In this document: positions 50,906 through 59,800 of the stretch, piece by piece
How positions within the stretch are numbered: the first letter of the stretch is position 1
How the letters are laid out: every line of letters begins with the position of its first letter
Origin: JABFRJ01 sp031374735
GTDB taxonomy: Bacteria > Pseudomonadota > Alphaproteobacteria > Rhizobiales > Hyphomicrobiaceae
Direction of reading: 5' to 3'
Length of the DNA: 64,000 nt
NCBI GenBank assembly: GCA_031374735.1
Contig: JANMGQ010000074.1
Coordinates: 1-64,000 of the forward strand
Notes under the pieces: model-generated
Databases searched by the model: none
What the model saw: only the letters and a program-made list of their open reading frames with translations
Told to the model about the DNA's origin: nothing
Position numbers and translations under genes: made by a program

Positions 50906-50993
50906 GACGGACATGTGCTCCAATTTCGAACACTGGCGTCGCAGCCCATCATCGGCCAAAGTGTCCGAAAATCACCACGCAGGCCCTAAACAC

Positions 50994-51911
50994 ATGTCCA
51001 AGATGCTCGCCGGCAAATCCATCATCGTGACCGGCGCAGGCCGCGGCATCGGGCGCGAAATAGCGCTGATGGCGGCGCAACACGGCGCCAGCGTGCTGGT
51101 CAACGATCTCGGTGGCTCAGCCGAAGGCGATGGCGGCGATGGCACCGTCGCCGAGCAGGTGGTCGAGGAGATCCGCAAGGCTGGTGGCAAGGCAATAGCC
51201 AACGGCGACAGCGTCACCGATCCCGAGGGCTGCGAGCGCATGGTCAAGTCGGCAGTGCAGGCGTTCGGGCGCATCGACTGCGTGGTCAACAACGCCGGCA
51301 TCCTGCGCGACCGCATCTTCCACCGCATGAGCGTCGTGGATTTCGATGCGGTCATCAAAGTGCACTTGTACGGCTCGTTCTACATGAGCAAGGCCGCTGC
51401 CCCCTATTTCAAGGAGCAGGAGGGCGGCTCATTCGTGCACTTCACGTCCACGTCGGGCCTGATCGGCAACTTCGGCCAAGCCAACTACTCCGCCGCGAAA
51501 ATGGGCATCATCGGCCTGTCGAAGTCGATCGCGCTCGACATGGCGAAGTTCAAGGTGCGCTCCAACTGCGTATCGCCCTTTGCCTGGTCGCGGTTGATCG
51601 GCACGATCCCGGTCGACACGCCGGAGCAGAAAGCGCGCGTTGAGCGCATCCAGAACACCATGACCGCCGCCAAGATCGCGCCGCTGTGCGTGTTCCTCGG
51701 CAGCGATGCGGCAAAGGACGTGTCGGGCCAAATCTTCGCCGTGCGCAAGGACGAGATCTTCCTCATGTCGCAATCGCGCCCGATCCGCACCGCGCATAAG
51801 GACGGCGGCTGGACGCCAGAGGCGATCGCGGAGACCATGCTGCCAGCCTTCAAGAGCGGCTTGTACGCACTCGATCGTTCCGCCGACGTGTTCAACTGGG
51901 ACCCGCTGTGA
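50994..51911 (+). CDS. SDR family oxidoreductase (multifunctional-enzyme-type 3-hydroxyacyl dehydrogenase-like)
   Basis: A 305-residue short-chain dehydrogenase of the type found in peroxisomal multifunctional enzyme 2. TGAGRGIGREI (about 13-23) is the cofactor loop. NDLGGSAEGDG near 38-48 is the Asp-containing segment favouring NAD. NNAGILRDR lies near 98, and the catalytic residues are Ser in HFTSTSG and YSAAK near 165. It may oxidise a 3-hydroxyacyl-CoA. The ATG at 50994 fits the family; the stop overlaps the GTG start of the hydrolase gene. Confidence 0.9.
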   Translation: MSKMLAGKSIIVTGAGRGIGREIALMAAQHGASVLVNDLGGSAEGDGGDGTVAEQVVEEIRKAGGKAIANGDSVTDPEGCERMVKSAVQAFGRIDCVVNNAGILRDRIFHRMSVVDFDAVIKVHLYGSFYMSKAAAPYFKEQEGGSFVHFTSTSGLIGNFGQANYSAAKMGIIGLSKSIALDMAKFKVRSNCVSPFAWSRLIGTIPVDTPEQKARVERIQNTMTAAKIAPLCVFLGSDAAKDVSGQIFAVRKDEIFLMSQSRPIRTAHKDGGWTPEAIAETMLPAFKSGLYALDRSADVFNWDPL

Positions 51912-52807
51912 ACCCCATGACCACTTTCACCATCGGCACGACCACCGTCACCAGCATCGAAGAATCCGCCGGTCTCGGCTTTCGCGACAAAGTCCTGCTG
52001 CCGGATTGGTACGACGGCGTTGTCGCTGAGCACGGTCATTGGTTGGTGCCCAATCACTACGACATTGAAAAGAAGCGCTTCGTGCTGTCGGTGCATTCGT
52101 GGCTGATCCGGACAGCGCACCACAATATTCTCGTCGACACCTGCGGTGGCGATGACAAGGAGCGGCCGGATTTCCTCGCGTTTCACCGGAAGAAGACGGG
52201 GTATCTGCAAAAGCTTGCGGCCGTTGGGCTGCGGCCCGAGGACATCCATTTCGTACTGTGCACGCACTTGCACGTCGATCATGTCGGTTGGAACACGCGT
52301 CTCGACAACGGCCGCTGGGTGCCGACGTTTCCGAACGCGAAATACGTGTTCTCGCCCGCCGATCTCGCACTATACGATGCCAAGGCTGGCATCGGCGGCG
52401 GCAGTGACGAGCGCACGCGGGTCTACAACGACAGCGTTCTGCCGATCATCGAAGCTGGCCTAGCCGAGCACGTCTCGGGCGAGCATCAGCTCGGCGATGG
52501 CCTGCGGATCGAGCCGGCGCCGGGACATACACCCGGCCATGTCGTTGTTACAGCTGAAGGCGGCGGCAGAAGCGCGCTTTTCACAGGCGACATCCTGCAC
52601 CACCCGATCCAGGTGTTCGAGCCGGATTGGAACAGCGCCTTCTGTGTCGACCAAACCGCGGCCCGGGCGACGCGCCGGCGCGTGCTCTCGCGCTGTGCCG
52701 ATAACGGCAGCCTGCTGTGTCCGGCGCACTTCGGCGCACCCCATTGCGGTCACGTGGCACGCGCACCGGGCGGGAAATTTGTCTTTGAGGCCGGTCTTCG
52801 GCGTTGA
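51908..52807 (+). CDS. MBL fold metallo-hydrolase
   Basis: A 299-residue metallo-beta-lactamase-fold hydrolase. The metal motif is THLHVDHVGWN (about 117-127), the HxHxDH signature. The later ligands are His in PGHTPGH (about 205), Asp in LFTGDILHH and His in CPAHFG. Members hydrolyse lactones, thioesters or esters; the substrate is unknown. It starts with GTG at 51908, overlapping the SDR stop, so the two act together. Acyl-lactone or acyl-thioester handling would fit but is an inference. Confidence 0.9.
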   Translation: MNPMTTFTIGTTTVTSIEESAGLGFRDKVLLPDWYDGVVAEHGHWLVPNHYDIEKKRFVLSVHSWLIRTAHHNILVDTCGGDDKERPDFLAFHRKKTGYLQKLAAVGLRPEDIHFVLCTHLHVDHVGWNTRLDNGRWVPTFPNAKYVFSPADLALYDAKAGIGGGSDERTRVYNDSVLPIIEAGLAEHVSGEHQLGDGLRIEPAPGHTPGHVVVTAEGGGRSALFTGDILHHPIQVFEPDWNSAFCVDQTAARATRRRVLSRCADNGSLLCPAHFGAPHCGHVARAPGGKFVFEAGLRR

Positions 52808-52810
52808 AGC

Positions 52811-53833
52811 TCAGTGCATCGGTGTCGGTACGTGTTCCGCCAGCAGCTTTTCAGCCTTCAGATCACGCCAAAGCGCGGCCGGAACACGCGCCGACAGCGC
52901 TGTTACATTCGCATCCACTTCACCCGGCGTGACAGCACCAAGCACCAACGATGCGACCGCCGGCGCGGCAAGGCAGATGTGCATCGCGGCTGTGGCTAGC
53001 GGTACGCCATGACTGGCACACACGCATTCGATCTTGCGCACACGATCCAGAATGTCGGGCGACGCATCGACGTAGTTGTACTTCGCGCCAGCCACAGCGC
53101 CGGTCGCCAGAATGCCCGAGTTGAAAACGCCGCCGAGCATGACGCCGATGTTCTTCTGCGCCGCAAGAGGCAGCACCTCGTCGAGAGCCGGTTGCTCGAT
53201 CAGCGAATAACGGCCCGCCAGCAGGATGCAATCGAAGTCGCCCTCGCGCAGATACGCCGCCGCCGTGACCGGATCGTTCATGCCGACGCCAAAGCCGCGG
53301 ATCACGCCTTCGCTGCGCAATTTTGCAAGCGCCTTATGGGCGCCGGCCATAGCCTCGGCAAAACGCTTTGGCCCCTCGATGGGGCCGTGCGTCATGGGGT
53401 CAGCGTCGTGGATCAGCACGGTGTCGATGCGTGCGCGGCCGAGGCGGTGCAGAGACTGTTCGAGCGAGCGCATGGTGGCGTCATAGCCATAGTCGTGCAC
53501 GACATCGAAGGGGTGGCCGCCGACATAGCGCGTCGTCTTGTTGCGCCCGCCAGGCGCCGGCACCAGCAAGCGCCCGACCTTGGTCTGCACGACTGTCTCG
53601 GCCGTCGCGTGCCGCCGCAAGACGGTGCCGATGCGATGCTCGGCAAGGCCTTGGCCGTAGAGCGGCGCCGTATCGAACAGCGTTACGCCCTGCTGGGCCG
53701 CTCGCTCGGCCGTGGCAATGGCCGTGGCATCATCGAGGACCGCGTAGATGTCACCTATGGGTGCTGAGCCGAAGCCGAGCACGGTGACGTCGAGGCCGGT
53801 GCGGCCGAGTTTGCGTCTTGGGAGGAGGCTCAT
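52811..53833 (-). CDS. Aldo/keto reductase (aldose-dehydrogenase-like)
   Basis: A 340-residue aldo/keto reductase of the D-threo-aldose 1-dehydrogenase / L-fucose dehydrogenase type. FDTAPLYGQGLAE (about 54-66) gives the catalytic Asp and Tyr. VQTKVGRLL gives the Lys. The fourth residue of the tetrad is in DTVLIHDADP (His, with Asp following). It probably oxidises sugars or reduces aldehydes. It converges on the metallo-hydrolase gene with only a few bases between the stops. Confidence 0.9.
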   Translation of the reverse strand: MSLLPRRKLGRTGLDVTVLGFGSAPIGDIYAVLDDATAIATAERAAQQGVTLFDTAPLYGQGLAEHRIGTVLRRHATAETVVQTKVGRLLVPAPGGRNKTTRYVGGHPFDVVHDYGYDATMRSLEQSLHRLGRARIDTVLIHDADPMTHGPIEGPKRFAEAMAGAHKALAKLRSEGVIRGFGVGMNDPVTAAAYLREGDFDCILLAGRYSLIEQPALDEVLPLAAQKNIGVMLGGVFNSGILATGAVAGAKYNYVDASPDILDRVRKIECVCASHGVPLATAAMHICLAAPAVASLVLGAVTPGEVDANVTALSARVPAALWRDLKAEKLLAEHVPTPMH

Positions 53834-53906
53834 CGCTGTCCTGCCTGACAGGCGTGTGACACTGATCGGCCGCGCTTTGCGGCAGACGTCCAGTAAACCG
53901 CTGCCG

Positions 53907-55133
53907 TCAACGGGCCAATCCCGTCAGCCGCTCCAAGGCGTCGCGCGTGGTGGCGAGATCGTGGACGAGGGCGACGCGAATAAAATCGCGGCCAGGATTG
54001 TTGCCGACTTCGTCCGTTGCGGCGAGGTATTCGCCCGGCACCACCTTCATGCCCTTTTCAGCCCACAGCCGCTTGGTGACGGCAATGCCGCCACCGAGTT
54101 CCGACACGTCGAGCCAAAGGAAGAATCCGCCGTCAGGCCGCGCATAGCCGAAACAGCCTTTCAGCATCTGGTCGCACAGGTCGAATTTCGCCCGGTAGGC
54201 ATTGCGAATGACCGTGACGTGCTGTTCTTCACCGAAAGCGGCCGCCGCTGCTGCTTGGACGACACCCGGCATCTGCGGTGCAGTCAGGTTGCGGATCTCG
54301 GCCATGGTTTCGAGGAAGTCGCCGTCGCCGGCGGCAAAGCCCGCCCGCAAGCCCGGCAGGTTCGAGCGCTTCGAGAGCGAATTGAACACGATGATGTTCT
54401 TGAAGCGCTCCGGTGTTTCGGCAGCGACCTGCAGGCCACCTGTTGGCGCGGTATCGCCGGAGTAGATCTCCGAGTAGCACTCGTCAAAGAACAGCATGAA
54501 GTCATATCTGCGCGCCAGCGCCAACGCGCGGCGGATGTAGGCGGGCGACGCCGTTTTTCCCTGTGGGTTCGAGGGCGAGCAGAGATAAAACGCTGCCGTG
54601 CGCTCCAGCACGTCGGTCCGCGTTTCGAGCGCGTCGAGATCGGGCATGTAGCCGTTCTCGGCGGTCGCCGGCAGGAAAACCGGTTCGCAGTTGGTGCCGT
54701 AACAGCCGCCGAGATAGGCCTGATAAAACGGGTTGACGATCAGCATGACGGGATTGGCGACCCGTTTACGGCCAACCGCGGGCATGGCGGCAAAGAACAG
54801 CCCCTCGCGCGAGCCGTTGAGTGGATGCACCTCGCGGCTCGCGTCGATCTTGCCTTTGAGGCCATAGCGGCGCTCGATCCAGGCGGCGACGGCGGCGCGA
54901 TAGTCATCGGTGCCGCGGATCTGTGGATATTTCGCCAGGGTCTGCTCGGCTTCCTTCATCTTGTCGATGATGAAGCCCGGCATCTGCTCGTTGGGGTCTC
55001 CTGCCGTCATGATGAGTGGCTTGGCATGGCCCGCGGGAATGCCGTCGAGCAGCCGGTTGTTGCGCGTAAAGGGCGACAGGATCGCGCCCTCGGCCAAAGC
55101 GTTCAGACCGGAGCGGGTAGAGACGGCGGACAT
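53907..55133 (-). CDS. Class I/II aminotransferase (PLP-dependent, DapC-like)
   Basis: A 408-residue fold-type I aminotransferase. YLCSPSNPQGKTASP (about 183-197) is the cofactor-binding Asn-Pro segment. FFDECYSEIYSG contains the Asp that contacts the pyridine ring. FNSLSKRSNLPGLRAGF carries the Schiff-base Lys, and FIRVALVHD provides the C-terminal Arg. The sequence resembles the DapC type that transaminates N-succinyl-L-2-amino-6-oxopimelate in lysine and cell-wall synthesis, but related aminotransferases with other substrates look similar. It is monocistronic. Confidence 0.88.
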   Translation of the reverse strand: MSAVSTRSGLNALAEGAILSPFTRNNRLLDGIPAGHAKPLIMTAGDPNEQMPGFIIDKMKEAEQTLAKYPQIRGTDDYRAAVAAWIERRYGLKGKIDASREVHPLNGSREGLFFAAMPAVGRKRVANPVMLIVNPFYQAYLGGCYGTNCEPVFLPATAENGYMPDLDALETRTDVLERTAAFYLCSPSNPQGKTASPAYIRRALALARRYDFMLFFDECYSEIYSGDTAPTGGLQVAAETPERFKNIIVFNSLSKRSNLPGLRAGFAAGDGDFLETMAEIRNLTAPQMPGVVQAAAAAAFGEEQHVTVIRNAYRAKFDLCDQMLKGCFGYARPDGGFFLWLDVSELGGGIAVTKRLWAEKGMKVVPGEYLAATDEVGNNPGRDFIRVALVHDLATTRDALERLTGLAR

Positions 55134-55223
55134 GTGCGAGGCCCTCGGCAGCGACAGTCCCTCAGCGATAGAGAACCCGGAACAACAGAGCCACAGGCCT
55201 AATTGCCGCCCTCAGCAGGATCC

Positions 55224-55982
55224 TCAGGCGAGCAGCCGCAAGGCCACGAGCGCAATCGTGTTGTTGGCGATATGCCAGGCCATCCCCGGCAGGATGCTGC
55301 CCGTGCGCGCCCGCAGCCAACTCAATGCCAGCCCCATGACCACCAGCACAACCTGCATTGGTAGTGGATAGTAGACATGCAACGCGGCCCATACCACAGA
55401 CGCAACCGTCGCGCCGACCCAGAATCCGAGCCGAGAGGCCTCCAGCGTGCGCGAGAGATAGCCACGATACAACAGCTCCTCGACCACGGCTGCAATGATG
55501 CCGCCGAGCAGCATCAGCGGCCAGGCGGGTGATCGCATGAGCGCGCCGAACGGCGATAGGTCACCGGATGGCTGCGGGATCGGTGTCGCTCCCGCGATCG
55601 CACCTCCGCCGTGCACCACGAACAGCACTGCAATGCTGACGATCGCCTTGACGATGTAGAGGCCGATAATCGCGGCAGGCCAAACCCACCACGTCACTGG
55701 CATGCCAAAGAAACCAAGCGCCTGATGGCGTTCGGGGCCAAACCACCAACCGGCTATGAACCAAAGCAATGTGATCTGATAGGCGGCGACGATGGCCGGT
55801 CCGGCAACCCGCGGATACATCGCATTGAGGTCGGGCAGCAGGCGCTGCATGGCCTCGATCACGGCGGCACCGAAGGCCTCGCCGGCGAAGACAATCGTCG
55901 CTGTGATGACCAAGGCCACGATCGCGTCGCGCCATCCGTGCCACGAGACAGCGCGGGGGCCGGCGATTGTGCCTGTCGACAT
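55224..55982 (-). CDS. CPBP family intramembrane glutamic endopeptidase
   Basis: A 252-residue polytopic membrane protein of the CAAX/CPBP (Abi) family. The catalytic motif VVEELLYRGYL (EExxxR, near residue 166) and the following AALHVYYP and GMAWHIANN histidine motifs are all present. Such proteases cut proteins inside the membrane, for example in stress signalling or self-immunity; the target is unknown. It lies downstream of the nuo fragment on the same strand, separated by a small membrane protein gene. Confidence 0.87.
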   Translation of the reverse strand: MSTGTIAGPRAVSWHGWRDAIVALVITATIVFAGEAFGAAVIEAMQRLLPDLNAMYPRVAGPAIVAAYQITLLWFIAGWWFGPERHQALGFFGMPVTWWVWPAAIIGLYIVKAIVSIAVLFVVHGGGAIAGATPIPQPSGDLSPFGALMRSPAWPLMLLGGIIAAVVEELLYRGYLSRTLEASRLGFWVGATVASVVWAALHVYYPLPMQVVLVVMGLALSWLRARTGSILPGMAWHIANNTIALVALRLLA

Positions 55983-56101
55983 GTGCTTGGCCCATCAAAC
56001 AAAGGGGATCGCGCACCCTCTGCATGACGCGGGCCATCCCGATCTGGCACGGTCGCAAGCAATGGTTTACCACGGCGCGACGCCCCGACAGCGCCGATGC
56101 A

Positions 56102-56389
56102 TCAGCGCCGGCGGCGCCAATTCGCCCGCCCGGTTGTGGGCCAGAGCTTTACCGCGAGCCAATACCCTGCATAGCCAAACACGCCGCCCATGACGTAGGC
56201 GCGCATCTCGTTGATCGACGTCGCGCCAAGCATCGGCAGAATAAGCGGAAGCAGAATGACCCCCGCGATGCTCGCTGCGGCGCGCCCCGCCAGATAGGAC
56301 GCCCGCAGACGCAACTGCCCCCAGCGCACGCCCAGCCCAAGGGCCAGCATGAGCGCGGCCAGCGCCGCCATTTGTAACGCAACGATCAT
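56102..56389 (-). CDS. Hypothetical small membrane protein
   Basis: A 95-residue protein with three likely membrane segments (MIVALQMAALAALMLALGLGV, then AGVILLPLILPMLG, then VMGGVFGYAGYWLAV) and a very basic tail. It has no recognisable family. It occupies the place where nuoK would be expected after nuoJ, but it lacks the NuoK membrane Glu and the conserved helix pattern, so it is not NuoK. A start codon close to the stop of the preceding gene would allow operon expression. Confidence 0.65.
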   Translation of the reverse strand: MIVALQMAALAALMLALGLGVRWGQLRLRASYLAGRAAASIAGVILLPLILPMLGATSINEMRAYVMGGVFGYAGYWLAVKLWPTTGRANWRRRR

Positions 56390-56431
56390 GTGTGATTTTC
56401 AGCGATTCGCCCGGGCTGCAGAACGGGCGCG

Positions 56432-57079
56432 TTATTCCGCCTTCGCCGCGGCTTTCTCAGGGATCGCGTAGCCGCCGCTCGGCACCTTCACGACATCCAT
56501 CGCCGTCGACTTCGTACGGGCGTTCTGCTCGGAGATGTTCTGGCGCTTGACGCCCTCTTTGTGACGCAGCGTCAGCACGATAGCGCCGATCATGGCAACC
56601 AGTAGGATCAGGCCCGCGCCCTGAAACAGGTAGACATACTTGGTGTAGAGCAGCTGGCCGAGCGCATGGGTATTTGTGATCCCGGCCGGCATTGGCGCAC
56701 CCGCGGGTGCAAGGCCCTTGAAGGCTGCCGGCGCCCACAACTTCGACGCCACCACCATGATGATCTCGGCGAGCACGATCAGCCCGACAATGGCCCCGAG
56801 CGGCGCATTCTTCATGAAGCCGGCCCGCAGTTCCGCAAAGTCGACATCCAGCATCATGACAACGAACAGGAACAAAACAGCGACAGCGCCGACGTAGACC
56901 ACGATCAGGATCATGGCCAGAAACTCGGCGCCAAGCAGAACAAAGAGCCCCGCCGCATTGAAGAACGCCAGGATCAGCCACAGCACGGCATGCACGGGGT
57001 TGCGGGCCGAAATGACCATGAACGCCGACGCCACCGTAATGGCCGCGAAGATGTAGAAGAAGGCTGAGGCGAGGGTCAT
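56432..57079 (-). CDS. nuoJ: NADH-quinone oxidoreductase subunit J
   Basis: A 215-residue membrane subunit of complex I with five helices. FFYIFAAITVASAFMVISARN (about 7-27) and FLLLGAEFLAMILIVVYVGAVAVLFLFVVMML-like segments around 45-75 identify NuoJ, including the helix with a pi-bulge linked to the quinone and proton path. The ATG at 57079 is the family start; an earlier frame overlaps the coiled-coil gene. It is the last nuo gene in this fragment, and nuoK does not follow. Confidence 0.94.
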   Translation of the reverse strand: MTLASAFFYIFAAITVASAFMVISARNPVHAVLWLILAFFNAAGLFVLLGAEFLAMILIVVYVGAVAVLFLFVVMMLDVDFAELRAGFMKNAPLGAIVGLIVLAEIIMVVASKLWAPAAFKGLAPAGAPMPAGITNTHALGQLLYTKYVYLFQGAGLILLVAMIGAIVLTLRHKEGVKRQNISEQNARTKSTAMDVVKVPSGGYAIPEKAAAKAE

Positions 57080-57095
57080 AGCTTTTCTCGGCGTC

Positions 57096-57437
57096 TTAAC
57101 GGCCCATGAAGCGGAAAAGAAAACCAAGCACCGTGATCACAAGCGCGGCCATTGCCAGCCCGATCTGCAATGTCTGCCGCTGGTTGTCGGCCTGCCACTT
57201 GTCCATCTTCAGTTCAAGTTCTTTGACGTCACGCTTCAGGTTGACTTCAAGTTCTTTGATATCGCGTTTCAGATTGGCTTCAATCTGCACCATATCGCGT
57301 TTCAACTCAGTCACGTCTCGCTTCGATGCCACTTCGTCCTCAAGGGACGAAACTAGTGTTTCAGCGACAGCCTCGGCCTGTTGAACCGGCATACCGGCAG
57401 CTGTCATTTTCTTGACGATGGCGAGCGTGTTCAACAT
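57096..57437 (-). CDS. Coiled-coil protein with C-terminal membrane anchor (DUF1640-like)
   Basis: A 113-residue protein. The middle is a long coiled coil made of three 11-residue units (LKRDMVQIEAN, LKRDIKELEVN, LKRDVKELELK), also visible as a 33-base repeat in the DNA. The last 20 residues are one membrane helix (ALVITVLGFLFRFM). The start region KKMTAAGMPVQQAEAVAETLV resembles the DUF1640/CCDC90 family, whose role in bacteria is unknown. It is inserted between nuoI and nuoJ, which is unusual for a complex I operon. Confidence 0.78.
   Translation of the reverse strand: MLNTLAIVKKMTAAGMPVQQAEAVAETLVSSLEDEVASKRDVTELKRDMVQIEANLKRDIKELEVNLKRDVKELELKMDKWQADNQRQTLQIGLAMAALVITVLGFLFRFMGR
57210..57315. 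repeat. 33-bp coding repeat in the coiled-coil gene
   Basis: The minus-strand sequence repeats with a 33-base period, encoding LKRDxxxxExx units. Divergence between units is moderate, so it is an old internal duplication within the coiled coil rather than a recent slippage. Confidence 0.7.
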
Positions 57438-57496
57438 GCCGATTGTGTATCACCTTTGGAACTGTTTGGCTTCACGCATGCGCGGGGATGGTGAGC

Positions 57497-57985
57497 CTAG
57501 CGATACGGCGCATCTGCCTTCAGGTTGGCCGCGATCTCACGTTCCCAGCGGTCGCCGTTGGCCAGCAGGCGGTCCTTGTCGTAGTAAAGTTCCTCGCGCG
57601 TTTCAGTGGCGAATTCGAAATTCGGGCCTTCGACGATGGCGTCCACCGGGCAGGCCTCCTGGCACAGGCCGCAGTAGATGCATTTGACCATGTCGATGTC
57701 ATAGCGCGTCGTGCGACGCGTGCCGTCGTTGCGGCGCGGGCCGGCTTCGATTGTAATCGCCTGCGCCGGACAGATGGCCTCGCACAGTTTGCAGGCGATG
57801 CAGCGCTCCTCGCCGTTGGGATAGCGCCGCAGCGCGTGCTCGCCGCGAAAGCGCGGGCTCAGTGGCCCTTTCTCGAACGGGTAGTTGAGCGTTTTCTTGG
57901 GCGCGAAGAAGTAGCGCATGCTCAAGAAGAACGCCGAGACGAACTCCGCGAGGAACAGCGATTTGATGCCGGAAGCTATGCTCAT
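57497..57985 (-). CDS. nuoI: NADH-quinone oxidoreductase subunit I
   Basis: A 162-residue peripheral subunit carrying two 4Fe-4S clusters (N6a and N6b) between the hydrophilic arm and the membrane. The two motifs are CIACKLCEAICP (about 61-72) and CIYCGLCQEACP (about 100-111). The preceding FRGEHALRRYPNGEERC is typical of NuoI. Its length fits, and it begins with a short amphipathic helix. It lies between two extra genes of the fragmented operon. Confidence 0.96.
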   Translation of the reverse strand: MSIASGIKSLFLAEFVSAFFLSMRYFFAPKKTLNYPFEKGPLSPRFRGEHALRRYPNGEERCIACKLCEAICPAQAITIEAGPRRNDGTRRTTRYDIDMVKCIYCGLCQEACPVDAIVEGPNFEFATETREELYYDKDRLLANGDRWEREIAANLKADAPYR

Positions 57986-57988
57986 GCT

Positions 57989-58306
57989 CTACCTGACGGA
58001 TGTCGCGGGGCCGAACATCCCTAGCCGAAGGGCCAGCTCAGCGCCACACAAGAGAGCGATGTATATCGCCGCAACGGCCCACGGTGCCCACTGCTTCCAG
58101 CTCTTCCCGTCCTTCATCTCCATCATGCCGCCGACCATCAGGTACAACGCCACGACCATGGGCAACTCAATGATGATCCGGCGCAGGAGAAACGAGATGT
58201 CGCTGCGGACCAGCCAGCCGAGCGCGAGGCTCACAAGCATTATGGCAGCGCCTGCCGCCAGCCCAGCTTGACCACGACCGAGAACTTTCGGCGGTTGTTC
58301 GGCCAT
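57989..58306 (-). CDS. Hypothetical membrane protein within the nuo cluster
   Basis: A 105-residue protein with three predicted membrane segments (AAIMLVSLALGWLVR, IIIELPMVVALYLMVGGMM, WAVAAIYIALLCGAELALRLG). No family is recognised. It lies three bases upstream of nuoI on the same strand, so it is probably co-expressed with complex I genes. It could be an accessory membrane protein or an unrelated insert. Confidence 0.65.
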   Translation of the reverse strand: MAEQPPKVLGRGQAGLAAGAAIMLVSLALGWLVRSDISFLLRRIIIELPMVVALYLMVGGMMEMKDGKSWKQWAPWAVAAIYIALLCGAELALRLGMFGPATSVR

Positions 58307-58361
58307 GGACAGGCTCCGGCCTGCAATCGGGTCGGGGGGAGTTCCGACTGATCTATCCTAC

Positions 58362-58556
58362 CTAGATCTTTACCCCAAGTAGGCCGACGATCATCAGCAC
58401 ACCAAACGCGATCGCCGCTAAGGCAATCAGCCCGGCCACGAGTCGCAGCTTCGCCGCCGTGTTGGCGCGCCCGACGATGACAAGGTTCTGCACGCCCGAC
58501 AGCACGAGCAGCATCGCCGCAATCCACAGCGTCAGTTTCGGATCAAGTGCCATCAT
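58362..58556 (-). CDS. Hypothetical small membrane protein within the nuo cluster
   Basis: A 64-residue protein with two hydrophobic segments (TLWIAAMLLVLSGVQNLVIV and LVAGLIALAAIAFGVLMIVGLLG) linked by a short polar loop. No family is recognised. It follows nuoH by 58 bases and precedes the 105-residue membrane protein gene. Confidence 0.6.
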   Translation of the reverse strand: MMALDPKLTLWIAAMLLVLSGVQNLVIVGRANTAAKLRLVAGLIALAAIAFGVLMIVGLLGVKI

Positions 58557-58614
58557 GTCTGGCCCCGTTTGGTCATGCGTCTTGTATGGTGATCCGCCCT
58601 GCTTTGCTGGTCGA

Positions 58615-59679
58615 TCATCCCACCCAAGGCCCGAACTGCAGCCAGGCGGCCGTCAGCACCACCATCAGCAGCGACAGTGGCAGGAACACCTTCCAGCCCA
58701 GCCGCATCAACTGGTCGTAGCGATAGCGGGGCACAAACGCCTTCACCATGGCGAACATGAAGAAAACAAAGGTGATTTTCGCCAGGAACCAGATCGGACC
58801 GGGAACCCATGTGAACGGCGCAATCGACACGGGCGGCAGCCAACCGCCAAGGAACAGGATGCTGGTCAGCGCGCACATGGTGACGATGGCCACGTACTCG
58901 CCAAGCATGAACAGCAGGTATGGCGTCGAGGCGTATTCGACCATGAAGCCAGCGACGAGCTCCGACTCAGCCTCCGGCAGGTCGAACGGCGGGCGGTTGG
59001 TCTCGGCCAGCGCTGAGATAAAGAAAATCACGAACATCGGGAACAGCGGCAGCCAATGCCAGTCCAACAGTGACGGTGCGAGGCCCAAGCGCGTGCCGAT
59101 GCCAGCCGCCTGAGCCGTGACGATCGTGTTCATGTTGAGCGAGCCGACACACAGCAGGACCGTGATGATCACAAAGCCGATCGAGACCTCGTAGGACACC
59201 ATCTGCGCGGCTGACCGCAGCGAGCCGAGGAAGGCGTATTTGGAGTTGGAAGCCCAGCCGCCGATGATGACCCCGTAGACGCCGAGTGACGAAATCGCGA
59301 AGATGTAGAGGATGCCGACGTTGAGGTTCGATACGGCCATGCCGTTGCCGACGGGCACGACAGCCCACGCCGCCAGTGCCAGAATGGCTGTCACCAGGGG
59401 CGCCAACAGGAACAGGCCCTTGTCGGCGCCGGCCGGGATCAGCGGCTCCTTGAGCACGAATTTGAGCAGGTCAGCGAACGATTGCAACAGACCAAACGGT
59501 CCAACAACGTTCGGACCACGCCGCAGTTGCACGGCCGCCCACACCTTGCGGTCCATGAGCAGCAGATACGCGACGATGACGAGCAGCACAGCCAGCAGCA
59601 GGAAGCTGACGCCGACGTAATAGGCGAGCCACAAGACGGCCGTGCCCCATTCTGCCCAGAAAGATTGTAGTGTGCTCAC
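58615..59679 (-). CDS. nuoH: NADH-quinone oxidoreductase subunit H
   Basis: A 354-residue membrane subunit at the quinone site of complex I, with about eight helices. AYLLLMDRKVWAAVQLRRGPN and VVGPFGLLQSFADLLKFVLKEP (about 37-80) are the NuoH hallmark. ETNRPPFDLPEAESELVAGF (about 222-241) contains the conserved glutamates facing the quinone chamber. The GTG at 59679 is chosen because AGGGCGG precedes it; an ATG seven codons earlier has no such site. The upstream neighbour is the broken toxin gene, not nuoG. Confidence 0.95.
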   Translation of the reverse strand: MSTLQSFWAEWGTAVLWLAYYVGVSFLLLAVLLVIVAYLLLMDRKVWAAVQLRRGPNVVGPFGLLQSFADLLKFVLKEPLIPAGADKGLFLLAPLVTAILALAAWAVVPVGNGMAVSNLNVGILYIFAISSLGVYGVIIGGWASNSKYAFLGSLRSAAQMVSYEVSIGFVIITVLLCVGSLNMNTIVTAQAAGIGTRLGLAPSLLDWHWLPLFPMFVIFFISALAETNRPPFDLPEAESELVAGFMVEYASTPYLLFMLGEYVAIVTMCALTSILFLGGWLPPVSIAPFTWVPGPIWFLAKITFVFFMFAMVKAFVPRYRYDQLMRLGWKVFLPLSLLMVVLTAAWLQFGPWVG

Positions 59680-59800
59680 GTATCCGCCCTCACCGCCCAT
59701 CTCGGCGCATCGGGTAGCACTGTTAGCGGGTCGGCGGGAAGGCGTCGCGGTGGCGGATCGGCGCGGCTGGTGCGCGAACTCGCGCCAAAAAAAGTGGTTA

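Noticed and set aside
53748..55202. A 484-codon plus-strand frame opposite the aminotransferase gene
   Set aside because: It mirrors the codon pattern of the real gene on the other strand and contains no domain or hydrophobic pattern of its own.
56102..56389. Possible NuoK after nuoJ
   Set aside because: The size and hydrophobicity fit, but the NuoK helix pattern with conserved membrane glutamates is absent and the C-terminus is strongly basic.
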